Origin: Leptospira sp.
GTDB taxonomy: Bacteria; Spirochaetota; Leptospiria; Leptospirales; Leptospiraceae
Length of the DNA stretch: 11,340 bases
Assembly (NCBI GenBank): GCA_025457985.1
Contig: JALOTI010000021.1
Span: 1 to 11,340 of the forward strand
Direction of reading: 5' to 3'
This document shows positions 1 through 6,624 of the stretch, in pieces. How positions within the stretch are numbered: the first letter of the stretch is position 1; each line of letters starts with the position of its first letter. The notes beneath the pieces are model-generated. The model did no database searches. It saw only the letters and a list, made by a program, of their open reading frames with translations, and was not told the DNA's origin. The position numbers and the translations under genes are program-made.

Positions 1-466
1 CAATCTTGGATTCACACTCAGCTCTGTTTCCGCCGACACCACATGTTGGATCAACTAGAGAAAACTTCCCAGGTACGGTTCCAACATGGAACTTGTGTGT
101 GTATTCGAAATACTTAATCACCATAAAGGCGATCGCACAAGCGATTGTGAGCGCCAACATAACGGATGCTATCTTATGAAAGCCCCGTTGGATGTAGTTT
201 ATAGCTGCAGCCATCGTAAAAGAACTGATAAGCAGGACAACAGTGTTTACCGCCCCCATTTTCCAATCCAGGGTTAAGGATCCGTTTTTAAACACAGTTG
301 GGTAAAACGAATGGTATATCAAATATCCGACAAAAAGTCCGCCGAACATGAGAATCTCTGTGCAGAGGAATAACCAAATCCCCTGTTTCGCAGAGGAATA
401 TTGGTGTTCTGCACTTTTAAAGTGGTGTTGGTGGTGAAATTCAGTTGATGAACTAACGGAAGTCAT
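1..466 (-). CDS. coxC: Cytochrome c oxidase subunit III, 3' end cut by window edge
   Basis: Subunit III of the aa3/caa3 oxidase is a membrane subunit that stabilises subunit I and its proton-uptake side. The first 155 residues are visible and the gene runs off the left edge. The chain has a His-rich N-terminus (H11, H12, H14, H15, H21). A first membrane span at about 27-52 carries the conserved subunit III glutamate (E37, in a WLFLCTEILMFGG motif). A second span at about 70-90 has the family-typical NTVVLLISS signature, and a third lies at about 98-118, followed by the usual IKYFEY segment. The ATG overlaps the last 14 nt of ctaD and has an AGGA four nt upstream, so translation is probably coupled. 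A loop near residues 135-155 carries two cysteines (C142, C151), which is unusual. The family call is secure. Confidence 0.93.
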   Translation of the reverse strand, partial: MTSVSSSTEFHHQHHFKSAEHQYSSAKQGIWLFLCTEILMFGGLFVGYLIYHSFYPTVFKNGSLTLDWKMGAVNTVVLLISSFTMAAAINYIQRGFHKIASVMLALTIACAIAFMVIKYFEYTHKFHVGTVPGKFSLVDPTCGVGGNRAECESKI

Positions 467-2057
467 ATGGTCCTGCAGTTACTTGTGGTGTAGTTGTAAA
501 ATTTTCGTGTGGAGGTGGAGATGAAGTCTGCCATTCGAGAGTCTTTGCACCCCATGGATTGTCAGAAGCTTTTTCCCCTTTTAAAATTCCGTGGATGATC
601 GTAACAAGCCCTACTAAAAATCCGAGTCCGATGAGCCAAGAACCCACTGTAGAGATTTGGTTCAGGTTCGTGTATTCAGGAAGATAATCAAAATATCTTC
701 TTGGCATACCCATTGCACCTAGAACAAATTGTGGGAAAAATGTTACGTTAAAGCCAGTGAAGATAAAGACCCAAGAAATGCGTCCACCCAAGTCGGATGT
801 CATTTTACCAAACATTTTTGGGAACCAGTAGTAGATACCACCCATAAGAGCCATTAGAGTTCCACCCACCATCACATAATGGAAGTGAGCCACCACGAAG
901 TACGTGTCATGGAAGTGAACATCCATTCCTGTGGAGGCAAGGAAGACACCTGTGAGACCACCAATCGTGAATAGGAACATAAAACCAAGAGCGAAAAGCA
1001 TCGGCGCCTCAAATGAAACGGTTCCGCGATACATAGTCGAGATCCAGTTGAAGAGTTTGATAGCCGTTGGAACACCCACGAGCATAGTAATTACCGAGAA
1101 CAATACTCCCGCAAACGTAGATTGTCCAGATACGAACATATGGTGTCCCCAAACGAGGAAGGATACGGCTGCAATTGCCACTGATGAATATGCAATCGCG
1201 CGGTAGCCAAAAATCGTTTTTTTAGAGAAGGCAGTAATAAGTTCCGAAATCACTCCCATCGCAGGAAGGATCATGATATAAACCGCTGGGTGAGAATAGA
1301 ACCAGAAGAAGTGTTGGAATAGAACTGGATCCCCACCTAAATCTGGATCAAAAATACCAACTCCTAGAGTTTTTTCCATAGCAAGCAAGAGTAAAGTAAT
1401 CGCAAGAATCGGAGTTGCAAGGATCTGAATGATGGAAGTGGAATAGAGAGCCCAAATCATAAGTGGGATTCTGTCCATCGTCATTCCAGGCGCACGTAGT
1501 TTGTGTGTTGTTACGATAAAGTTAAGCCCTGTTAAGATAGAGGAAAAGCCCATAGTAAAGGCTCCCATCACAAGAAGGATAACTCCATTTCCAGTTTTCG
1601 CAGTAGAGTAAGGAGTGTAAAAAGTCCATCCTGTATCCACTTGGTTGAAATACATGGAAGATGCCGCAAGAAGAGCACCTGCAATAAAGATATAATAAGA
1701 TGCTAGGTTCAGTCTTGGGAAGGCAACGTCTTTAGCTCCTAGTTGGATCGGAAGGACAAAGTTTCCAAGGAAAGCAGGGATACCAGGAATGATGACCATA
1801 AATACCATGATTGCACCATGGAAGGTCATAAACTTATTATAGGTATCAGGTTCTAGAAGAGGTTCCGCACCAAACTTAGCAAGGTGCAATCGTATTCCCA
1901 ACGCAAAGAAACCACCAATTAAGAATAAAATGGCAACTGTTGCGAAGTACATAAGACCAATGCGTTTGTGGTCTAGGGTGGTAAGCCAAGACCATAGTCC
2001 CGAACTGTGGTTCAGGTAATCATGGCCGTGTTCTGTTTTTGTGTGACTTGAACTCAT
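453..2057 (-). CDS. ctaD: Cytochrome c oxidase subunit I, subfamily A2 (caa3-type)
   Basis: This is the catalytic subunit of the terminal oxidase, which reduces O2 to water and pumps protons across the inner membrane. It is 534 residues with about 12 membrane spans, the normal family length. Visible ligands are H80 and H393 for low-spin heme a, H391 for heme a3, and H256, H305 and H306 for CuB; Y260 is the tyrosine cross-linked to H256. K334 (VPTAIK) is the K-channel lysine, and D110 with N117 mark the D-channel entrance. The motif before the CuB histidine reads YSHPAVY, not GHPEVY. This is the Tyr-Ser signature of subfamily A2 oxidases, in which the canonical D-channel glutamate is absent. 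An AGGAG six nt before the ATG overlaps the coxB stop codon. The short soluble C-terminus (about 495-534) is Pro/Thr rich. Expected partners are the flanking coxB and coxC products. Confidence 0.97.
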   Translation of the reverse strand: MSSSHTKTEHGHDYLNHSSGLWSWLTTLDHKRIGLMYFATVAILFLIGGFFALGIRLHLAKFGAEPLLEPDTYNKFMTFHGAIMVFMVIIPGIPAFLGNFVLPIQLGAKDVAFPRLNLASYYIFIAGALLAASSMYFNQVDTGWTFYTPYSTAKTGNGVILLVMGAFTMGFSSILTGLNFIVTTHKLRAPGMTMDRIPLMIWALYSTSIIQILATPILAITLLLLAMEKTLGVGIFDPDLGGDPVLFQHFFWFYSHPAVYIMILPAMGVISELITAFSKKTIFGYRAIAYSSVAIAAVSFLVWGHHMFVSGQSTFAGVLFSVITMLVGVPTAIKLFNWISTMYRGTVSFEAPMLFALGFMFLFTIGGLTGVFLASTGMDVHFHDTYFVVAHFHYVMVGGTLMALMGGIYYWFPKMFGKMTSDLGGRISWVFIFTGFNVTFFPQFVLGAMGMPRRYFDYLPEYTNLNQISTVGSWLIGLGFLVGLVTIIHGILKGEKASDNPWGAKTLEWQTSSPPPHENFTTTPQVTAGPYDFR

Positions 2058-2066
2058 CCTCTTCTC

Positions 2067-3029
2067 CTATTTGATAGATTTGATATATTCAATGAGATTT
2101 GTAACGTCATCGTCGGACAATTGACCTTGGAAGACTGGCATCGCAGGTGGGTAACCTTCTACGATTTTTGCGCTCGATACTAGAATGGATTCACGAAGGT
2201 AGTTTTCATCTGCACTCGCTTGGCTACCGTCTGCGAATTTTCTGTTTAGACCGTAAAGACCTTTCATGGTTGGTCCAACAACTCGGCTTCCATCGATAGA
2301 ATGGCATGAGGCACATGCTTTTTGGGCAAACAAAGCTTTACCTTTGTCAGCCGGAGTGTCCTCTCCTTTTTTCTCAGAGTGATACCAAGCTGCGTATTCT
2401 TCAGAACCAACGGCTTTGATTTTAATCATCATACCGGAGTGTTTTGTTCCACAGTATTCCGTACAGAAAACGATGAATTCACCAGGTTGGTTCGGTTCAA
2501 ACCAAAGCTCTGTAAAGCGACCAGGAACGGCATCTTGTTTTGCGCGGAAAGCTGGAACATAGAAACTGTGAATCACGTCCTTTGAAGTAAGGATTAGTTT
2601 TGTAGCTTTGTTTGCTGGTACTACAAGCGGTTCGTTAGCAGAACTGTAGTATTCTTTTCCATTCGCATAACGGTAGGTCCATGCCCAACGTTCCGCTGTT
2701 ACATGGATTTCAGCTGCGATGTCCTGTGGAGGGGTTCTTAATTTGTTAAAGATGACCATTCCCCAGTAAAAGATCACCATCATAATCACAAGGGGGATAA
2801 ATGACCAAAGGAACTCAGCAAAATTATTGTGGGTGATATAAGCTGATTTTTGATCTACGGAAGTTCGTTTGAACTTAATGAGGAACCATGTCATTCCTCC
2901 GATCAATATTACAAACGAAATTAAACTCGATACAATGAGAAAGGCATATAGAAGATCTACTTCTTTCGCAATTTCTGTCGCCTGTATCGGCATAAACGAG
3001 GTCGCTGGAATGAGACTGATCCAAGACAT
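2067..3029 (-). CDS. coxB: Cytochrome c oxidase subunit II with fused cytochrome c domain
   Basis: Subunit II takes electrons from periplasmic cytochrome c or membrane donors and passes them through CuA to subunit I. It has 320 residues. Two N-terminal membrane spans lie at about 26-50 and 72-94, and the cupredoxin domain covers about 105-210. The CuA site is complete: H154, C189, E191, C193, H197 and M200. The aromatic WAW segment (115-117) is the usual electron-entry area. A class I cytochrome c domain follows at about 225-320, with the heme-binding CxxCH (C239, C242, H243) and a likely distal Met ligand M297 in the YPPAMP motif. The fused cytochrome makes this a caa3-type enzyme. The ATG directly follows the SCO stop codon, and an AAGGAG eight nt upstream lies inside the SCO coding end, so expression is tightly coupled. 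Confidence 0.97.
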   Translation of the reverse strand: MSWISLIPATSFMPIQATEIAKEVDLLYAFLIVSSLISFVILIGGMTWFLIKFKRTSVDQKSAYITHNNFAEFLWSFIPLVIMMVIFYWGMVIFNKLRTPPQDIAAEIHVTAERWAWTYRYANGKEYYSSANEPLVVPANKATKLILTSKDVIHSFYVPAFRAKQDAVPGRFTELWFEPNQPGEFIVFCTEYCGTKHSGMMIKIKAVGSEEYAAWYHSEKKGEDTPADKGKALFAQKACASCHSIDGSRVVGPTMKGLYGLNRKFADGSQASADENYLRESILVSSAKIVEGYPPAMPVFQGQLSDDDVTNLIEYIKSIK

Positions 3030-3869
3030 CTATGTGACTCCTTGACGGTGGTTGTTTTTTGTTTTTCGCAAGTTAAGATATAAGAACGATCCGAGGAATA
3101 CTAAAGTCAAAAGCCCCCCGATTTGCATCACCCTATACGCATATATCGTATATTTATTTTTTCTTGGGTCAAATTGAAAGCAAAATAAAGCCAACTGATC
3201 CACAAAACTCCCAATCTTTCCAGACGAAGCCTCCAAAAAAGCAAACTTCAAATCTCTAGGCTCAATTTGAATTCCTTGAAAGATCCGAGACACCCTACCC
3301 TCCGGAGTTAGCACATAAACACCACTCGCATGAATGTATTGTTTAGACTCAGGATCCCAAGCATATCGAAAGTCGAGTTGTTCTGTTAACTTTTGAATGG
3401 ATTCTTTGGTTCCTGTGAGTAGGTGGAAGCCTGATTCGGCTCCCATTCTGGCATAATCCTTCAAGTAGGCTTCTTTTTTTGGGGCGGCAACGGTTTCATC
3501 CTCAGAAGGATCTATGGAAACTGCAATATACGAATATTCCTTCCCGAGTTTCCAGTCGACGATCTTGAGAGTTTTGAAAACACCATTGAGATGGTGGTTG
3601 CATAGGGTTGGACATTTAAAGTAAACAGGAGACAGGATAAGAGGTTTGTCTTTGGTTAGGTAAGAGGAGAAGAGAACGGTCTTCCCTGTCTCATCCCGAA
3701 AGGGAATCTCTAGATCTAAGGTTTTCCCAGTTACGTCTGAAAAACCTATGTTCTCCAGCTCTTTCGGTAGTTTGTTTTCACGAGTCAGATTCGAATGGGG
3801 GTCATAAGCAGATAAAGACGCCCCCATCAAAAAAAGACCGGTTAGTAAAAAAGTCCAGTGCCGATTCAC
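3030..3869 (-). CDS. sco1: SCO1/SenC-family copper chaperone for CuA assembly
   Basis: SCO proteins have a thioredoxin fold and deliver copper to, or reduce, the CuA site of subunit II. The protein is 279 residues. An N-terminal hydrophobic signal or anchor covers about 5-21. The copper-binding CxxxC is C86-P-T-L-C90, and the third copper ligand of the family is probably H180 in YIHASGVYVL. A C-terminal membrane span at about 245-266 ends in a basic tail (RKTKNNHRQ), so the protein is probably also anchored at its C-terminus. The start is GTG with no convincing Shine-Dalgarno. The frame is open only a few codons further upstream, and 17 nt separate it from the previous gene, so coupling to that gene is likely. 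Position directly before coxB fits a role in loading CuA. Function is inferred from the family. Confidence 0.93.
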   Translation of the reverse strand: MNRHWTFLLTGLFLMGASLSAYDPHSNLTRENKLPKELENIGFSDVTGKTLDLEIPFRDETGKTVLFSSYLTKDKPLILSPVYFKCPTLCNHHLNGVFKTLKIVDWKLGKEYSYIAVSIDPSEDETVAAPKKEAYLKDYARMGAESGFHLLTGTKESIQKLTEQLDFRYAWDPESKQYIHASGVYVLTPEGRVSRIFQGIQIEPRDLKFAFLEASSGKIGSFVDQLALFCFQFDPRKNKYTIYAYRVMQIGGLLTLVFLGSFLYLNLRKTKNNHRQGVT

Positions 3870-3886
3870 GTAAAAAGAATGAATCT

Positions 3887-4039
3887 CTACTTAGTCTGCT
3901 TTACTTTCGATTCCATCCCTGGGTTCTCAGGCGTACCTGGATGAACAAAGGATATATAACCGAAAAATAGAATATTTAGCACCAGAGTAACAAGAAAAGT
4001 CCAGTAGCCAGGTTTGTTGTATAAATCTTGGTTTTGCAT
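3887..4039 (-). CDS. Small (50 aa) single-span membrane protein, first gene of oxidase operon
   Basis: I do not recognise a named family. From the ATG at 4039 the product is 50 residues: a polar N-terminus (MQNQDLYNKPGYW), one membrane span at about 13-34, and a polar tail rich in Pro, Glu and Lys. I chose this start because AAAGGA lies exactly seven nt before it. The frame stays open upstream to a TTG at 4087 and an ATG at 4063, but those have weaker or no ribosome sites. It leads the operon and lies 17 nt before the SCO gene. Small single-span proteins in such loci are often accessory oxidase subunits or assembly factors, and that role is inference here. The gene is credible from its strong ribosome site, hydrophobic span and operon position, but its function is unknown. 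Confidence 0.7.
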   Translation of the reverse strand: MQNQDLYNKPGYWTFLVTLVLNILFFGYISFVHPGTPENPGMESKVKQTK

Positions 4040-4046
4040 AAGTCTT

Positions 4047-4052
4047 TCCTTT
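4047..4052 (-). promoter_or_regulatory. Shine-Dalgarno (AAAGGA) deciding the small membrane protein start
   Basis: On the minus strand AAAGGA is followed by seven nt and then the ATG at 4039. It is the best-placed ribosome site near this gene. It favours the 50-residue product over longer versions starting at TTG 4087 or ATG 4063. Confidence 0.65.
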
Positions 4053-4063
4053 AGTCTATACAT

Positions 4064-4074
4064 AAAACCTGGAA
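4064..4074. repeat. 11-bp direct repeat, copy 1 (AAAACCTGGAA)
   Basis: Perfect copy of the 11-mer also found at 4136-4146, same orientation, 72 bp start to start. This copy falls in the predicted leader of the oxidase operon, downstream of the predicted transcription start. It could be half of a regulator-binding pair, or chance. Confidence 0.5.
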
Positions 4075-4108
4075 ATTTCTCCAACAATTTTTAAATGTTC
4101 TAAGATTA

Positions 4109-4137
4109 ATTTTATTTTCGGTTCCAATCCTTCGCAA
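4109..4137 (-). promoter_or_regulatory. Predicted sigma70-like promoter for the oxidase operon
   Basis: Read on the minus strand, TTGCGA (4132-4137) is separated by exactly 17 nt from TAAAAT (4109-4114). That is four of six and five of six matches to the -35 and -10 consensus. Transcription would begin near 4102, leaving a leader of about 60 nt before the ATG at 4039. It is the only good candidate in the divergent region facing this way. No comparably good promoter is visible facing ctaA. Confidence 0.5.
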
Positions 4138-4146
4138 AACCTGGAA
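4136..4146. repeat. 11-bp direct repeat, copy 2 (AAAACCTGGAA)
   Basis: Second perfect copy of the 11-mer. It touches the outer edge of the predicted minus-strand -35 element and runs into the purine-rich stretch (GGAAGAAAGAG) that serves as the ctaA ribosome site. A protein bound here could affect both divergent genes. This is inference from position only. Confidence 0.5.
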
Positions 4147-4162
4147 GAAAGAGTGCGACGCA

Positions 4163-5050
4163 ATGAGTTTAAAACGATTTTATAGCATCCTAACGGGAAT
4201 GATTCTCTTCAATTTGTTGTATGGTCCTCTGGTCAGAGCCACGGATTCTGGCCTCGCATGTCCAGACTGGCCTCTCTGCCATGGTAAATTTGTTCCTGAA
4301 TGGACCTTCCAAATCTTTATGGAAGTTGGCCATAGATACTACTCTGGGGTTTTAGGAATTTTAGTAGGCATTGGATTTATATGGATTCTGAAAGATTCGG
4401 CATTACGAAAGCGATACGGAATTCTTGCGAGTATCTCTCTCCTTTTTCTTTTAAGCCAAGTAATTTTAGGAGCCTTAACTGTAACAAAACTCCTCCATCC
4501 AACAACGGTTAATCTCCATTTACTAAACGCAGTCTTACTTCTAACCTCATGTTTGACAATCCGACTTCTACTTAGCACGGAAGGACAGTCGGAGTTTGTA
4601 TGGACGGGCAGTGCTCGTTTGGTTCCTGTTTTTGTATTGGTCATTGTCCTCTACCAACTCTTTTTAGGCGGGAAGGTTAGCTCACACTATGCCGGTCTAG
4701 CTTGCCCTGACTTTCCAACTTGTTATGGGGATTGGTTCCCTGAATGGACTGGAACCATCCGTTACCAAATGGAGCACAGATTTTTTGGCTACTTCACTGG
4801 CCTTGTTGTTTTAGGTTTTTCTGCCTGGGGTATTCTTACATTCCAAAACAAAACAGCAAAACTATTCCTTAAAATCGCTGCGTATTTGATAGTTGTGCAA
4901 ATACTCATTGGTGCTTTGAATGTAATCTACCTCCTACCCAAACTTTTAACAGGCATACACACGTTAAATGGAGTATTGGTGTTTTTAAGCTGTTATCTTG
5001 CTTTCTTTTACAAGTTCCAATCTGAGGTAAAACGCCCAAACCATGTTTAA
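4163..5050 (+). CDS. ctaA: Heme a synthase (COX15/CtaA family)
   Basis: CtaA/COX15 oxidises the C8 methyl group of heme o to a formyl group, giving the heme a needed by the oxidase encoded on the opposite arm. The protein has 295 residues and about eight membrane spans in two homologous four-helix halves. Each half has the family's paired-cysteine loop, with C33 and C39 in CPDWPLC and C181 and C187 in CPDFPTC. The four conserved heme-ligand histidines are H57 (VGHR), H119 (NLHLLN), H205 (MEHR) and H266 (GIHTLN). All key residues are present, so it should be active. The ATG at 4163 follows a purine-rich GGAAGAAAGAG. The gene ends eight nt inside ctaB. The membrane location and heme o substrate follow from the family. 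Confidence 0.96.
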   Translation: MSLKRFYSILTGMILFNLLYGPLVRATDSGLACPDWPLCHGKFVPEWTFQIFMEVGHRYYSGVLGILVGIGFIWILKDSALRKRYGILASISLLFLLSQVILGALTVTKLLHPTTVNLHLLNAVLLLTSCLTIRLLLSTEGQSEFVWTGSARLVPVFVLVIVLYQLFLGGKVSSHYAGLACPDFPTCYGDWFPEWTGTIRYQMEHRFFGYFTGLVVLGFSAWGILTFQNKTAKLFLKIAAYLIVVQILIGALNVIYLLPKLLTGIHTLNGVLVFLSCYLAFFYKFQSEVKRPNHV

Positions 5051-5897
5051 AATTTGGAACCAACTTACCAAACCTAGGGTGACTGTTCTTGTTCTTGCGA
5101 CAGTATTTCCTGGTTTGTATCTAGGCATGGAAGGAACTCCTAGCGGGTCGTTGCTATTTTATACCCTCTTCGGGACTTATTTAATGAGTTCCGCTTCATT
5201 TATTTTAAACCAATACATTGAAAGAGAACGTGATGCTGTGATGTATCGGACTAAGTTGAGACCGATTCCTGCTGGGCAAATTTCTCCGATCACAAGTTTA
5301 CTTTTGGGAATTGGAACAACCATCATTGCATTTTCAATTTTATACTTTTTCGTGAACCTTCTGACTGCTCTCTGCGCATTTTCTGCCCTTATATTGTATG
5401 TATTTTTATACACAATTTGGCTCAAACCACGCACAGAGCAAAATATCGTAATAGGAGGTATTTCGGGCTGTATTGGACCTATGATCGGTTATGCGGCCGC
5501 GGCAAACCAACTTCCTATGCAAGCTTGGCTTCTGTTCCTTATCATTTTTCTTTGGACTCCAGCGCATTTTTGGGCATTAGCAATCTTTTTGAAGGAAGAA
5601 TACGAATTTGCAGGTATTCCTATGATGCCCGTGGTCTCCGGAGTGAAAAAAACTCTGAGACAAATAGTTTTCTACACCATCGCTTACTCAATCGCCGTCA
5701 TTGGCTTTTATTTTGCTGATGATCGGATGGGAATTATTTTTCTAATTACAACTGCCATCCTTACCATTTGGATTTTAACCTTTGTATATAGGTTGTTTCA
5801 AACGGAAGATAAAAAGATGGCAAAATCCTTTTTCTTTTTTACAATCTTGCATTTGTTTCTTGTGAGTATTGCCATAGTGATCGACTCCAAAATCTAG
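5043..5897 (+). CDS. ctaB: Heme o synthase, protoheme IX farnesyltransferase (COX10/CyoE/CtaB)
   Basis: This UbiA-superfamily membrane prenyltransferase transfers the farnesyl group of farnesyl diphosphate to heme b, giving heme o, the substrate of the ctaA product. It is 284 residues with about nine spans. The signature segment at 56-77 is recognisable (N56, then the AVMYRTKLRP block), as is the second loop WTPAHFWALAI (171-181) with the AGIPMMPVV block (190-198). In the first Asp-rich motif, normally NxxxDxDxxD-like, two aspartates are glutamates (E60, E62) and D64 is kept. The second loop reads KEEY where KDDY or KDY is usual. The changes are acidic-for-acidic, so activity is plausible. 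The start overlaps the ctaA stop in ATGTTTAA, pointing to translational coupling. The context with ctaA confirms the assignment. Confidence 0.96.
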   Translation: MFKIWNQLTKPRVTVLVLATVFPGLYLGMEGTPSGSLLFYTLFGTYLMSSASFILNQYIERERDAVMYRTKLRPIPAGQISPITSLLLGIGTTIIAFSILYFFVNLLTALCAFSALILYVFLYTIWLKPRTEQNIVIGGISGCIGPMIGYAAAANQLPMQAWLLFLIIFLWTPAHFWALAIFLKEEYEFAGIPMMPVVSGVKKTLRQIVFYTIAYSIAVIGFYFADDRMGIIFLITTAILTIWILTFVYRLFQTEDKKMAKSFFFFTILHLFLVSIAIVIDSKI

Positions 5898-5954
5898 AGT
5901 CCATAAACGTTTTTTTTGATTGATTCTCCTAAAAAACAGGGCAGTCTTTTGGGC

Positions 5955-6620
5955 ATGGGAATCTTACAAAAATACTTTTCACAATCAGACCTAACAGAGA
6001 TTAAAGAGGCAGTAGGTACCGCCGAAAAAAAGACTTCCGCAGAGATTGTGCCTTTTTTTACTGAAGTGAGCCACCATTACAGAGAATGGATCTGGTTTGC
6101 ATCATTTGTTGGAGGAGGTATTTCAGGTGTCGGGTATTTTACCTTTCAATACTTCCAAACAGCACTTTGGGGAAGCAATGTCATCAGTGGTATTCTTTCC
6201 GTATGGTCTGGTGCCTGCGTCGGACTAGTCCTTGCCTTTGTTTTTCCAAGCCTCCGTTTGTTCATTGTTCCCAAAGAAGTAAAACGATTTTTCGTGAATT
6301 TACGGGCCAAAGAAGCATTTTTGGATGAGGAAGTTTTTCTCACTCGTTCAAGAACAGGAATCCTGATCTATATTTCACTTAGAGAACATTTCGTACGCAT
6401 ATTACCAGACAAACGAATTGCTCGTGTGGTTCCTCAGTCAGAATGGAATGAAGCAGTTCGACTCATTGTAGACGGTATGAAAAATAATAAGAAAAAACAA
6501 GGGATCATTTCGAGCATCCTATTTTGTGGAGATTTGTTAGAACGATACAAACTGATTATCGAAAAAGATGATACAAATGAACTTTCGAATGAAATCAGAG
6601 AGGGTGGAAGCTCTTTATAA
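5955..6620 (+). CDS. TPM-domain membrane protein (COG3762-like)
   Basis: From the ATG at 5955 the product is 221 residues. It has an N-terminal TPM (PF04536-like) start, with the TSAEIVPFF strand at 27-35. Two membrane spans (about 44-66 and 76-105) follow, interrupting the domain, and then the rest of the domain with the RTGILIYISLREHFVRILPD segment (133-151). That split arrangement is typical of COG3762-type proteins. TPM domains occur in Psb32-like proteins of photosystem II repair, and weak phosphatase activity has been reported for some; the bacterial function is not established. The start is uncertain. TTG 5949 has AGGG seven nt upstream, and the frame extends to TTG 5916 with no ribosome site. 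It lies about 57 nt after ctaB on the same strand with no visible terminator, so it is probably co-transcribed with ctaA-ctaB. Confidence 0.8.
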   Translation: MGILQKYFSQSDLTEIKEAVGTAEKKTSAEIVPFFTEVSHHYREWIWFASFVGGGISGVGYFTFQYFQTALWGSNVISGILSVWSGACVGLVLAFVFPSLRLFIVPKEVKRFFVNLRAKEAFLDEEVFLTRSRTGILIYISLREHFVRILPDKRIARVVPQSEWNEAVRLIVDGMKNNKKKQGIISSILFCGDLLERYKLIIEKDDTNELSNEIREGGSSL

Positions 6621-6624
6621 TCAT

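Noticed and set aside
86..277. Small plus-strand open frame of 63 codons in the left end
   Set aside because: It is antisense to subunit III coding sequence with conserved family motifs and has no independent support.
931..1206. Open frame of 91 codons on the plus strand inside ctaD
   Set aside because: It lies antisense to a highly conserved oxidase coding region and shows no ribosome site or domain. The same applies to the other frames overlapping the genes described, such as 2322-2585, 4339-4644 and 10158-10436.
5909..5937. Inverted repeat GTTTTTT...AAAAAAC after ctaB that could be taken for a terminator
   Set aside because: The stem is almost only A-T, the loop is long and no T run follows it, so it is unlikely to end transcription.
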